A stretch of 64,000 nucleotides of DNA from Phytophthora hibernalis. Lineage: Eukaryota > Oomycota > Peronosporomycetes > Peronosporales > Peronosporaceae. The stretch covers positions 248,001-312,000 of the forward strand of contig JAAKBF010000098.1 of NCBI GenBank assembly GCA_012656075.1. The letters are read 5' to 3'. The notes below the pieces were generated by a model, which searched no databases, was not told where the DNA came from, and was given only the letters and a program-made list of their open reading frames with translations. Numbering within the stretch: the first letter of the stretch is position 1; every line of letters starts with the position of its first letter. Below, piece after piece: positions 44,679 to 55,528 of the stretch. The translations under genes were made by a program, and so were the position numbers.

Positions 44679-45599
44679 TTAGTAAGTCTTCGACTTGGCA
44701 GGCGACGTAAGCATCAGAACAAGCAGTTCTCCCAGCGACTTCTTCCAGTATTTGTCCAATGCGAACCAAGCCACGCAGAAGTATAGCACGCGAGCTTCCA
44801 GAATCCGTTCTTCGTTTGAAACGAAATGGTTAGCAACGTGTGCCACGACGCCAATGATGCCACTGGTTGCAACAATCTGTAGGATGAATCCAAAGGCTCC
44901 CATTGATAATTCCACCGCACGGCGCGTCTGGCTGTAGTTCGTCAAGTAGCGCAGCACCATCCCGCTAGCGTACAAATTGGCAGTGGAAATCGCAAGAAAC
45001 CCGAGCGGGTGTGCATCTGTGTTCGCCTGCCATTCCATCACCAGTTTCGGAATCGTGACAGCCTTCAACCAGCTAACACTGAGTCCAACCACTGCTTTCA
45101 ACAGAGGCATCGGGATACGGAGGCCGTCGACCACCACCTCAACCAGGAAGTAGATGGGCACCACGAGTCTCACGGTGTATTCAATCTGCGGTGCAGCACC
45201 AAACACAGGGCGAATTATAGTCGTTCCTAGTAAATTGGCAGTGATAGCAGCGAACAGCGCACGAATGTGGCGAATCATCGCCTTTCGCAGCGACGGCGGA
45301 CGACGCGCAAGCTCAGGTGGAGTCGCAAAGTCCGTGAGTTGAGTGCGTACAGCTAAGCAGACCCAGACGATGAAGGAGCGCTTGAGGAACAACTGGAGCT
45401 CTGGGGACTGCACGTAGATGGCTCTTGTCGTGAACTCGAACCAAACACCAGCGACGGCCATGACGATCACCAGCAAATTTGGCAAAAAGCTGGAGCATAT
45501 TGACAACCACAATGGGGAGGATCCGGCGATGTCATTGCGCTTGCTTATGGTGGTCTGGGGAGGAGCTGGAGCCTTGGTGACGGCACGTCGCTTGGTCAT
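44679..45599 (-). CDS. Polytopic membrane protein of unknown function
   Basis: Intact frame of 306 aa from ATG 45599 (MTKRRAVTKAPAPPQ); an in-frame GTG lies 24 codons upstream. Five or more hydrophobic segments are visible, including LPNLLVIVMAVAGVWFEF, LVVPIYFLVEVVVDGL, GAFGFILQIVATSGIIGVVA and VLYFCVAWFALDKYW. A basic loop (LARRPPSLRKAMIRHIRAL) follows the second segment. No transporter or enzyme signature is recognised. It is convergent with the TPR gene (142 bp apart). Confidence 0.7.
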   Translation of the reverse strand: MTKRRAVTKAPAPPQTTISKRNDIAGSSPLWLSICSSFLPNLLVIVMAVAGVWFEFTTRAIYVQSPELQLFLKRSFIVWVCLAVRTQLTDFATPPELARRPPSLRKAMIRHIRALFAAITANLLGTTIIRPVFGAAPQIEYTVRLVVPIYFLVEVVVDGLRIPMPLLKAVVGLSVSWLKAVTIPKLVMEWQANTDAHPLGFLAISTANLYASGMVLRYLTNYSQTRRAVELSMGAFGFILQIVATSGIIGVVAHVANHFVSNEERILEARVLYFCVAWFALDKYWKKSLGELLVLMLTSPAKSKTY

Positions 45600-46098
45600 G
45601 TCGATGGGGGATGCAACGCAACGGAGACTGAAGGTCGGAACTTCGAGTCGGAACAGTTGGCGCGATGACACGTTGCTGAATCGGAAAGTGGAGGTAAACT
45701 AAATATCACAGGTTTTGTTAAGGACGTTTGGTAAGGTTTTGTTTTCGCGACGGTTCAGTATAATTTCTTAAAGGATTCATGGATCTTACGTCGCGACGAG
45801 CATTTGCGCGGTTCATGACAATCGGCACTGCAAAGTGTAACATGCGAGCCATAGTCCACATAGCTATTTTGTTATGCCGCCCTGAGCGCACGCATACTAT
45901 TAGGAGCAGGATCTACGCAGGGCTTAGCTCAGTTATCGAAGTAAGCTTAGCGTCTAACGAACCAGAGAATTGAGATACTTGAAGGATAAACTACGGATCT
46001 TCTCGCAAGCTTCCTACTGAAGGAAACGGAGCACGAAAAGTAGTTCAAATTTTGTTTGATGGCTAGAATACATATATGCGCTGAGATTCACTACGTTC
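45600..46098. other. intergenic
   Basis: 5' region of the membrane protein gene and 3' region of the rvt gene. Nothing distinctive is seen. Confidence 0.4.
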
Positions 46099-48848
46099 TC
46101 ACTGCCACGACACGGTTTTCTTTTTGATGGACTCGATAAGCTGCGCTGGCAGCAACTCGCGACCGAAGAAGGACAGCGTCCCGAATTCCTCTATCACTTG
46201 CGAGCTGTACATGTACGCCACCCACTCCCACAAGCACCCACTAACTTGGGACTCATGGAACAGAGTTTCCGCTTCTTCCTGCAATGCTGACTTGGGGAGC
46301 GGCGGCGCACACTCAGACGCCTCTGAGAGCAACTCGTTAAATTCGGTGGAGAGTTGAGTATCCCTCATGCTCGGTAAAAGACTCACGTACTCGTCAAACG
46401 AACGCAGTGTGAAGGTACCGTCGAATTCAGGCTCGTTCCGGCCATGCTTGCGATGCTTGTCGGTAGCTTTCGTTGTCTTCATGTATGCAAAGCGCTCTTG
46501 CTCGCTGCAGCTCGTAATCCACTCGCGACCTTCCGTCTCGATACGCTCGGCGAACACATCATACTTTTGCTTCAGGTCTTCAAATACAGTTGAGAACGGA
46601 GACTGCCACTCCCAGTCCTTCTTCTGCTGCGGCCATGCCCGTCCAATGCGGGTGTGATAAGCCAACAGGTGCGTGTAGAAAGATTCCTTCACGTCCCAGA
46701 TAGCCAAGAAGGGGTTGCAAAGCCCCAGACCACCGAGGTTCAACGGCCAATAAATCCACGCAGCAGGCATTCCAGGACCTGGACTCTGACGACGCCTCAT
46801 GATCTGCTCACGCAGGTAGCCTAGTGCATCGCCGTCAGTCTTTGGAAATACGAGTGTGTGAACGCGACGAAGCGTAGATAACGCCTCCTCGATATGACTC
46901 AATCCGAAAATTGGCGACGGGTTCCCAAAATTGCGCAGGAAGAAGAACATGTACTTGTTGTACACGTTAATCCACGCGAATGTTGAGGTTGCAGCAGCCA
47001 AACGGTCTGCCATCTCAGTTGCGAATGCCTCCACTTCGTCTTGACGGATATGCACTGATCCATTTGACCGCAGCTCCAGCAGACCCCATCTAATTGGCGT
47101 TGCTGGCAGTGGCGCTGGGCCTACCGTTGCTTCCGTGGTGTTGGATCCGGCGTACAGGCAGATCGACCCACTTTTCTCTTCATTGAATTTCAGACCGACA
47201 CACTGGGCATAGCGCTGCATTTCATTCCAGGCTCGTAGCACCTTCGCCTCATCGGGATCAAAGAAGCAAATATCGTCATGCGATCGGTACAAGAAAATGT
47301 CCGATGACACAAGCACGAGATAATCCATCACAAACAGCTCCACTTCGGAGAGCAGCATAGTCATCATTCGGCTGACAGGCAGCCCTCGCTGCATTATCTT
47401 GGGTTTCGTGAAACCAGGGAAAATCAGTGGAATTTGTGTGTACCGCCGGAACACACTCAGCATATCATCATGCACGCCCAAAAGCGAAGGCACGCAAAGA
47501 CAGTTTCGCGCGCGACAGACGGCCCGAAGAACTCGAGGTCTGTCATGACGGCCACGAGAGGAGACGGCTCCTTGCCCTCGCTGGCTAGAATTTTCTGCAG
47601 GTGCGCTTCCACTAGTACACGACGAATGATATCCTGCTTGTCCGCTTTCTGGTCTTCATTTTCACCGTCGTCTGACCCCGCTTCATCTTCATCGTACGGG
47701 CTGCGTCCTCCATCTTTCATAGAGTCCGGGAGAGCAAACAACTGGAATCTTCGCATCATGTCGGCACGAACGGACTCCACGGATGACAACCCGCTCATCG
47801 ATGGATCATCACTCAGTGAGTTGAGAAGTGTTCGAAGCACCGCCTTGATTTCGATGCTCCACTTGAGGCCGATGTACTGGAAAAGCAGCAGCGTAATTGC
47901 ATCTTCCTGCAGCATACAACGGTAGCGGCCGTTCATGCCACGTTGGATGTCGACGTGAACTCCTTCTTCAGACCATTGCCACTCACTCACATTGCTCAAC
48001 TCAATCGTAAGCACTTGCGCCAGCTCTTTAATAACCTGCTTGTTGCGCTGAGCATCGGTGAACAGCGCCACAACATCGGGATTCAGGAAATCCTTGTCAC
48101 GTAGCAGCGCAGCCACACAGCATGTGACATCTTCTTCAGTGACGGGTGATTCTCCACTCAGCATATTGTCGCCAAACTGTCCCAACCGACTTCGTGCTTG
48201 GTGAAGTGCATCTTGCTGCCGCTGCGTCTTGGCTCGGGAAAATTCCTCGCGCTCCTGGAACACCTCGGTCTTCAAGAACTCGTACACTGCGTCCTCCGAC
48301 ACGCCGCTACTCTGGAAGAAGTAGGACTCCAGTCGTTGTTGCGTCTCCTCTCTCGACAGCTTCGCAAGTAGTTCATTGTCAGCCCCTCCACCGACAGCAG
48401 TGGACTCCGGTTCACCGTCTTGTGGGACCAGCTCTCCGTCTTCTTGGTCGTGCTCCGTCTCCTCCAGTGACTCCATAAGCAGTTCACCCAGCAACTTGTT
48501 GTGTTGCCAGAGACTGCGACGCTGCCGAACTTCTCGCAGGATCTGCTGTTTGCGTTGCTCGACCACCGTCTGTGTGCTCCAAGGGTCAGCGGCTGCGAAC
48601 TCCACCAGTTCCCCAATGTCCTCCAACCCTTCGTGCACCTTGGTCTGCACAACCTGCAGGTCCTTCACGCCTTCGTACAGCTCTCCCAGTTGCTCTTGAC
48701 CGGTCGAAGCGGCGCCAGTCGTGGCCAGCAGCTTCGTGTAGTGCGTCTCGAGCTTGCGTTCGTGCTTGGTGAGTTCGCCCAACTTGATCTGCGTCGACAG
48801 CTTGAGCAGCTGGAACTGCGACGTCGCGGGCTTCTTGGAGGGCGCCAT
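46099..48848 (-). CDS. Domesticated cellular reverse transcriptase (rvt family)
   Basis: Single-gene reverse transcriptase of about 916 aa with no flanking retroelement. Start ATG 48848 (MAPSKKPATSQFQLLKL), just downstream of a core promoter. The first 200 residues are coiled coil, as in fungal rvt proteins. RT blocks follow: RGLPVSRMMTMLLSEVELF, the catalytic pair in LYRSHDDICFFD, AWNEMQRYAQCVGLKFNEEK with GS, WGLLELRSNG, and WPLNLGGLGL in the C-terminal part. One base is missing in the C3 run 47477-47479 (minus strand TGG-GGC), which joins CLRFWGVHDDMLSVFRRYT. rvt genes are established as non-mobile cellular RTs in fungi, oomycetes and others. Their function is not settled. Confidence 0.85.
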
Positions 48849-48883
48849 CGTTGTGAGAGAAGAAGGCACTTGAGCAGGAGACG

Positions 48884-48899
48884 GCAAATTGAAGACTGG
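48884..48899 (-). promoter_or_regulatory. FPR-type core promoter of the rvt gene
   Basis: On the minus strand CCAGTCTT is followed by CAATTTGC, 36 bases upstream of ATG 48848. CAATTTGC is identical to the block before the decarboxylase gene at 16631. It supports the chosen start against the open frame that extends 107 codons further upstream. Confidence 0.55.
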
Positions 48900-50355
48900 A
48901 GTTGCACTGTAGACGGAGACCCGTTTTGTACCCACAGATTTACCATCACTCACGTTTGTGCAAAAAGGAGCTTCAATGCGGTGCTCAAGATCACGATCAC
49001 TATGGTATGAGAAAATTTCGATCGTGCAGCTAACACGTGGCGAGGTGAGCACATTATCTTCAGGATCTGTTCGCAGCGGCTTTCGCGTCCAATGCTCGGA
49101 ATTTCCATTGCAATGGAGAGTCAAGGACATGGACTTTCCAACGGAGACGGAGCTGGAACCCACGAACAAACTGGTGGTTTTGATGAGGTCCTAGAAACAA
49201 TTGTCCTGAAAGTCGCTGGGCGTCGATATCCCTGTGAGACTTTAACCCATTGTTGATGTAGGTGAATGACAGAAGCACTTAACGGAAGCAGGAGGGTCAC
49301 CAAGACCTCCCGCCACGGTGGATCACGATGTTCGATGAAGATCAAATTGGTTGACCATCAAGTTGATGGGTGATGATCACCGGGCTGTGCAATGATTTGA
49401 AGGTACATCCGAATGCACAGGCATTTTTTATGCCTGCTTAGACGTGCAATTTTTTTGCAAGACTTCTCTCATAGGTTTTTCGGGATTTTTATTTCAAATT
49501 TGCACAAAGTTGTTCACGTCTGGTATACGGGGGCGCCTAAACACCCATGAATCAGGCGGACCGCAGAATGAAATTGAGCAAAACCTGCTATCCCAGCCTC
49601 CGCATCAGCCCTACCGGTAGTTGAAGACACGAATGACAGATTAAAAGGGGCCACTTTCAGTTTGTGCGTACCAGTACCGGTAGGAAAATGTCACAGAGTA
49701 CGCTACATGTAGACCAATATGACAACATTGTTGGTGCAGCTCCTGCGCCTGTTTCGCAGCCACAGCATCTTTTTGTTGTTGGTATTGTTGTGGTATATTG
49801 TGTTACTGTTTCTTAAAGAAAATGAACTCTAATAACATCAGCCACAGCATCTGCTGGTGCGTAGCCGAGAATGCATACGGTCTTCGTTTCTGCCCCGTCA
49901 TTTTATGACGAGCCACTCCAGTATTTGACCACGCACCAAGCAGGCGACGAGACTTCGTGCAACAAGCACTTATTAATAGCTGAGGTGGACGACACAAAAT
50001 ATTTATTACCGTACTCATTTTTACACCTGACTTTACCGGTATGTTCTGGCCATGGCCCCGAGCGGCATTTTAGCTGCAAAGCACAATAAGATAAGAGCTG
50101 CCCCGGTCGGGGTAATCTTGGAGCAATCAGTCAGTGCTGATACACCCCGACGACAGATCATCCTGCAAACACACTGTACCTGAACATAAAATGCCGCCGC
50201 GTCATCCGTACCTAATCTCGTGGTACGAGTCGTACCTGTTGATGCAGGCTGCACCGCAGCTCTGCCGCAGGCAAATAAGAGGAAGAGACGGAGGAGATAC
50301 GACATGCCTAATGAAACTAACTTCGCAATCTAATTTGCAGCGCGCAATACGTCAT
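48900..50355. other. gene-poor, AT-richer DNA
   Basis: No convincing gene. A ttccattgcaatggag block near 49107 followed by catggacttt recurs near 54425, which may mark remains of a dispersed element. Many short ccggta and tacatgta motifs occur. Confidence 0.4.
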
Positions 50356-50452
50356 ATACGCAGTACATGTGCCGTAAACGATGACCGGTATTAATAGGTG
50401 TAAGTTACACCTATTAATACCGGTCATCGTTTACGGCACATGTACTGCGTAT
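50356..50452. repeat. Perfect 97-bp palindrome
   Basis: Two 48-base arms are exact reverse complements around a single central g at 50404 (…ggtgtaa-g-ttacacc…). It would extrude as a cruciform with almost no loop. It shares the cgatgaccggtattaatagg block with the adjacent inverted repeat. Confidence 0.9.
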
Positions 50453-50453
50453 T

Positions 50454-50671
50454 TTTATGCAAAAACAATGACGTGAGCAATGAGCGCTGCGTTACAGTGT
50501 AAACGATGACCGGTATTAATAGGTGTAAGTTACTTTTTGTAAGTTACACCTATTAATACCGGTCATCGTTTACACTGTAAGTTACTTTTTGTAAGTTACA
50601 CCTATTAATACCGGTCATCGTTTACACTGTAACGCAGCGCTCATTGCTCACGTCATTGTTTTTTGCATAAA
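50454..50671. repeat. Nested inverted repeat with 75-bp arms
   Basis: Left arm 50454-50528 and right arm 50596-50671 are reverse complements except for one extra a/t in a run. Between them lies another partial copy of the right arm (about 50543-50580) and two gttactttttgtaagtta spacers. The block aaacgatgaccggtatta occurs five times across 50376-50640 in alternating orientation. Confidence 0.85.
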
Positions 50672-51043
50672 TTATGAGACATGTAGCATGGCTGCACCGA
50701 ATACACGTAAGCTTACATGTATTTGGGTAAGCTTACATGTACTCTGCAATTACCCAAATAGGAAGCTACAGTTCATGCGTAGAGTTCAATAGACCATCTT
50801 CTCTCTCTCTCTGCATATACAGTTACCGATACCCGAATGTTTTCGTGTACACGTGCATATAATCGAGTACTGTACACAGCAATTCCACAATCAAACGTTC
50901 GTCAGCGGGTACAGGGGTCTTTGTGTACGAGTCCAAGCCACGCCGGCACCATCCAAGGAAGTTCACACGCAGCATCTAGACGCATTTGCGGATTTACCGG
51001 CCGAAGCAACGAGCTGCCGATTATTCTTCAACTGCTGTTGTCA
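50672..51043. other. intergenic, 5' of the S33-like gene
   Basis: Two direct copies of gtaagcttacatgta (about 50707 and 50728) and a ctctctctctct run near 50800. No gene is recognised. Confidence 0.5.
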
Positions 51044-52873
51044 ATGCAGTTCTGCAACGCCATCTTACTGGTGACGATAGCCATATCGGCCAACGCAGTA
51101 CTTGCCAAGTCAAGAAAAGAATTCAAGGGATGGTATTCCTGCCCCGAGTACACATTATCCGATGGTGATAGCTCAAGCGCCGAAGACGCTGAGTGCACTG
51201 TCTATAATGCGTTGCTGTGTCACCCAGGAGTTTGTGAGACCCCCAAGGGGTCGACCCCACCATTGAAGTTTTCGTAAAACGTTTGCGAGCTACGGTAGGC
51301 GACCCAAAGACTGCTCGCAATGTTTGGCTGCTGCAGGGAGGACCGGGTATTTCGTCAATCCCACGTAAGTGCGTTGGCTTCGTTGCGGTTGTTTTTAGCT
51401 CGATAATTAACCGGCTTCTGTTGCTTTTGTTTTTGTATGCCAGTCGAGTCGATGATGGTGAGCCTTCATGCACAGTTAGAAGGAGATGTGAACGTGTACC
51501 TAATGGATCACCGCGGAACTGGGCGAAGTACGAAGCTAGACTGCCCGAAAGCGCAAGACATTTCCACGAAAAACCAGCTTGAGCCATCGGCAGTGGGCGC
51601 TTGCGCACAGGAAGTGACTACCAAGTACGGAGATCTGTCGTCCTTTTCAACGACGAGTGCTGCCAAAGACGTAGCCTTCTTCATTGCTGAACATACCAAT
51701 GGCGAAGACACTACTTTGTACGGTTGGGGATATGGCACATCGCTGGTGGAACGCCTTGTGTACCTGAACCCCCTGAGGTGACTGGGTATGTTCTGGACGG
51801 CATTTATTCGTCGTCCGGTGCACGCGAAGGTTTCAAGTACTATTCAACATGGGATACCGATTTTGGCGAGGTTGCCGACAGATTCTTGGTGCTCTGTGAC
51901 GAGGATGAAAAAATTAGCGCTCGGTTCGGGAAGAAAGGTCTGTCGGGGACGATCCAGCACCTGATCACGAAGCTTGACAAAGACCCAGAATCGACGTGCG
52001 CGAAACTAATTGATGACTTTCAGATTGGCAAACAAGTCCCGGGTGTCGAACCACCTTCGTTTTCACTACGGCGTGCACTGGGGGCAATGCTGACGGACGA
52101 AAACAAGCGAAGGCTCATCCGCCGGTCGTATATCGCTTGAATCGCTGTGCAAGCAAGGACATCCGAGTTTTGAGTCAAATAGTCGCAACTTTGAAGAGTT
52201 ACGTCAACACTCCAACCGAGGATGATGCCGATCTGTCGTTTCTGCTTGCCAATCTCATCGGTTTGTCCGAGATGTGGAAATCCCGTCGCCGTCGATGTCC
52301 AAGCTGAAAAAACGGTTTACGGACGTACTCATCTCCGACACGGGTACCTACAATATGCTTGAACTCTACTGTGCGTCCTCGAAAGAGGAGTCCAAGACGT
52401 GTGATAAATTCACCTTCGGCGACTACGACGCCAACCCCCTCATCTACGAGCATGATAAATACTGGAACAAGAGTGCCGTTATTCCGAGCCAGGCTAGCGT
52501 GCTGCTGCTTAGTAGCAAGCTGGATGCACAGGCACCACATAAGTATGCCGAGTATCTGCTGGGAGCCATCACTGGTGACAACAAGGACCTGGTCACATTC
52601 GACTACGCCGCGCAAAGCACGATGATAGATTGGATGCAACTGCCTTCTACCGGTGGTTTCACATGTGGAATGGAATTGCTCGTATCGTACGTAAAAAATG
52701 GAGGAGATCTCGACATGCTGGACAAATCTTGCCTCGACGAGATGCCTGGGCTCAATTTGACAATTCCGACGGACTACATGCAAAGCTCCATGCTCACGAC
52801 GGATGCATACGACGGCAAATACGACCCAAACTTGAGCCTCTCCCAGTCGGATCTGCAATGGGCCTACCGGTAG
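51044..52873 (+). CDS. Secreted S33-type alpha/beta hydrolase, catalytic residues replaced
   Basis: About 584 aa with signal peptide MQFCNAILLVTIAISANAVLA from ATG 51044. S33 landmarks: oxyanion block WLLQGGPGISS and YLMDHRGTGRST. The expected nucleophile elbow (GxSxG, usually YGVSYGT in this family) reads YGWGYGT, so the serine is glycine. The acid loop SSKLDAQAP is kept. The expected catalytic His after a Tyr-Ala-type strand reads FDYAAQSTM. Two of three triad residues therefore seem lost. Intron 51365-51443. Single-base gaps at 51247-51250, 51769-51773, 52119-52120 and 52282-52284 must be filled; phases then close. Read as a secreted pseudo-peptidase; family is from remembered similarity. 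Confidence 0.7.
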
Positions 52874-53158
52874 TTTCCAAATGCAGTTGCCTTCGATGCT
52901 TGTCTACGATCGACAGAGACAATTTTTACAAGTTGGCTCTACATCACCCAGGACTGTATCACTGGCCATTATCATGCAGGCGACATAAGGCTAGACGTAG
53001 TGAGCACTTCGGGTGCTACGAACTAGGGACCGAATAACTCGTACATTGGCATTAAAAGGCAAATAATACATGAAATTCCTAAAAAACAAAAACATTTTTT
53101 TGCAGAAACTTAAAATAATATGAAAAATGAAAACATTAGGACCTGACTTTTTCTTGGC

Positions 53159-53719
53159 CTAGAAGTCTCCAGCAAACTCGTCACCACCACCACCACCGCC
53201 ACCTGCGTCGCCCAGAATGTCACCAATGAACAGTCCACCCAGCACAGCAACTCCCATTGCCACGGCACCGCCCATTCCACCCGCTTCAGCCGGGTAGTCA
53301 CCGTGTTTCTGCTGCATGCGTCGCTTGCGCATCGCCATTAAGACGCCACCGCCGATCAAAGCGCCAATGGCAAAGACGCCGAGGCCGATCCAGATCAAGT
53401 TGGACAGTCGCGCGTTGCTCTTCTGGCATGTGCACTCGTACGTGTTGTCCGAGGAGCAGAGGGCTTCGGCGGGGCAACAACAGGCGCGTCGATTGTTGTT
53501 CGTGTCCAACCACGAGTTGCAGAACTTGCCGGCGGTTCCTTTATAAGCCTCTAAACAATCGCCCGAGTCGCGGCAGATCTCGCACTGGGACGCAGACGAG
53601 TTGGACGCGACGATGGAGGCGGCCATCGAACCGTTGGACGACTGCGCAGTTGTGAAAGATGCGAACACCACCACCAGCAGCAACTGTACCGCCAGGATGT
53701 GCAGGAAACTACGACGCAT
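53159..53719 (-). CDS. Cysteine-rich single-pass membrane protein, copy C
   Basis: Intact 186-aa frame from ATG 53719 with signal peptide (MRRSFLHILAVQLLLVVVFA). The ten-cysteine domain is C-x2-C-x5-C-x11-C-x12-CCC-x5-C-x7-C-x-C. A membrane segment (LIWIGLGVFAIGALIGGGVL) and a basic stop (MRKRRMQQKHGDYP) follow. The tail is Gly-rich (GGAVAMGVAVLGGLFIGDIL) and ends in a glycine run plus DEFAGDF. It is a tandem paralogue of copy D (1.1 kb away) and more distant from copies A and B. The function is unknown. The layout resembles Shisa-like adaptor proteins, but I have no firm evidence for homology. Confidence 0.75.
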   Translation of the reverse strand: MRRSFLHILAVQLLLVVVFASFTTAQSSNGSMAASIVASNSSASQCEICRDSGDCLEAYKGTAGKFCNSWLDTNNNRRACCCPAEALCSSDNTYECTCQKSNARLSNLIWIGLGVFAIGALIGGGVLMAMRKRRMQQKHGDYPAEAGGMGGAVAMGVAVLGGLFIGDILGDAGGGGGGGDEFAGDF

Positions 53720-54772
53720 GGCAAACTTGACGAGGAGGCTCGACAGGCGGAGTGCGTCTTGATAAATGAACGAACAAGCGAGCTAGAGTACGTTTTCGCG
53801 TGTTGCCCTGTCATGTCTTATAAAATAGATATAAGTTTATCGAACGAGTTTGACCGGATCATCTTTAAGCTTGGACACTGTAAGGTCTGTGAAATCAAAT
53901 GACTGCTATAAAGGGATAACCTGCAAAATAAAAATATCAGGAGTGAGAACATCCTAAAACCCATGGAGTCCACCTGAAGTGGATACTCGTCTTCAAGACG
54001 TATGTTACTTGAAGACGCGTAACTTACTTACCGCCACTGGAAGTTGCTGAAAGAGCAAAACCGCCTGAAAACGCGGCAAGGAGTTTCATTGGCCTGTCTC
54101 TGTCGAACGTGTGCAAATGCAAACATCGTCATAGGCTATGACGACCATTCGTTGCGGATGCTATGACTCATTGCATCCGCAAAGAATGGTCGGATCTTTG
54201 TTTGCCAAACACTTGATCCTGTGCGGTGAACGTCACTACATGTACCAGTTTTCGTTCATGTGAACCTAAGTATTTTTGGGGAAAATATTGAACCAGCCAC
54301 TTTTTAAAATATATACCGAATCCGGTAATCTTACCGGTACCGGTACATGTACATGTACAATATCGAACTGCTAACGCGTTGTGATGTGATCGATGATCTC
54401 GGCACAATGTCCAGCGGCATTGATTCCATTGCAATGGAGCATGGACTTTCACCCTCAGTGGTTACACCCGAAGCAATCGTTTTCCATCTCGGCACCATGC
54501 TACTCATTCAGCTTGCTTAGGTCTTATCTCACAACAAAGAAATTAAACTTAGCGTCGTACAGATATGCCGTGCTCACAGGCTCCAAGAAATCATCCGCGA
54601 AAGAGTGCAAGTGGACAAGTGGCATCGAGCTTCCCGAAACAGTTTACTCGGAAACTGTGATAGCATTTCTCGCACATGTAGTATCGAAGAGGATTTAAGC
54701 CTAGGAAAGAGAATATTCAACCATGAGAACGAAATGTAAGCAGTATTACTCTTTGATTGACCTTATGTTGGG
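53720..54772. other. intergenic between tandem paralogues
   Basis: Holds a strong stem-loop (54142-54192), several ccggtaccgg and tacatgta motifs near 54330-54360, and a ttccattgcaatggag block near 54425 also found near 49107. No gene is seen. Confidence 0.5.
54142..54192. repeat. Stem-loop with 20-bp arms
   Basis: cgaccattcgttgcggatgc is followed after 11 bases by its reverse complement with one mismatch. It is not next to a gene end, so it is not an obvious terminator. Confidence 0.8.
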
Positions 54773-55528
54773 CTAGAAGTCTCCAGCAAACTCGCCGCCG
54801 CCACCACCACCGCCACCTGCGTCGCCCAGGGCGTCACCAATGAGCAGTCCACCCAGGAGACCTCCAGCAGCACCCATTGCCACGGCACCGCCCATTCCGC
54901 GGTTTCCACCGCGTCGATAGTCGCCTCCATAGCCACCTTGGCCATATCCTTGTTGGTTATAACCTGGTTGGACGTAGGTCGGCTGAGCGTAACCACCTTG
55001 GGCGTACACTGGTTGCGCGTAGGCTCCAGGAGCGTAACCCTGTTGGGGGTAGCCTCCCTGTGAGTACACTGGCTGCTGGGCATAAGCCACACCCGCTTGA
55101 GGCGGGTAGTCACTGTGTCTCTGCTGCATGCGTCGCTTGCGCATGCCCCTCAAGACGCCACCACCAATCAAAGCGCCAATGGCGAAGACGCCGATGCCAA
55201 TCCAGATCCAGTAGGACGGTCGCGTGTTGCTCTTCTGACACGTGCACTCGTACGTGTTGTCCGACGAGCAGAGGTCTCCGGCGGGACAGCAGCAAGCACG
55301 ACGGTTACTGTTGGAGTCCAGCCACGAGTTGCAGAACTTGCCGGCGTTTCCGTTGTAGGCCTGGGAGCAGACGCCCGTATCGCGGCAGACATCGCACTGG
55401 GACGCGGACGAGTTGGACGCGACGATGGAGGCGGACGTCGAGCCGCTGGACGACTGCGCTGCTGTGAAGGACGTGAGTACCGCCCCCAGCAGCAGCACCG
55501 CCAGGAGGTGCGGGACACTACGACGCAT
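54773..55528 (-). CDS. Cysteine-rich single-pass membrane protein, copy D
   Basis: Intact 251-aa frame from ATG 55528 (MRRSVPHLLAVLLLGAV signal peptide). The Cys pattern is identical to copy C (C-x2-C-x5-C-x11-C-x12-CCC-x5-C-x7-C-x-C) and the membrane segment is IWIGIGVFAIGALIGGGVL. Between membrane anchor and Gly-rich end it has about 70 extra residues of Gly-Tyr-Gln-Pro repeats (QGGYPQQGYAPGAYAQP) that copy C lacks. The end GDALGDAGGG...EFAGDF matches copy C. The tandem position suggests local duplication with loss of the repeat in C or gain in D. Confidence 0.78.
   Translation of the reverse strand: MRRSVPHLLAVLLLGAVLTSFTAAQSSSGSTSASIVASNSSASQCDVCRDTGVCSQAYNGNAGKFCNSWLDSNSNRRACCCPAGDLCSSDNTYECTCQKSNTRPSYWIWIGIGVFAIGALIGGGVLRGMRKRRMQQRHSDYPPQAGVAYAQQPVYSQGGYPQQGYAPGAYAQPVYAQGGYAQPTYVQPGYNQQGYGQGGYGGDYRRGGNRGMGGAVAMGAAGGLLGGLLIGDALGDAGGGGGGGGEFAGDF

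Noticed and set aside
48849..49169. In-frame N-terminal extension of the rvt protein by about 107 codons
   Set aside because: A core promoter motif at 48884-48899 and the family-like start at 48848 favour the shorter form.
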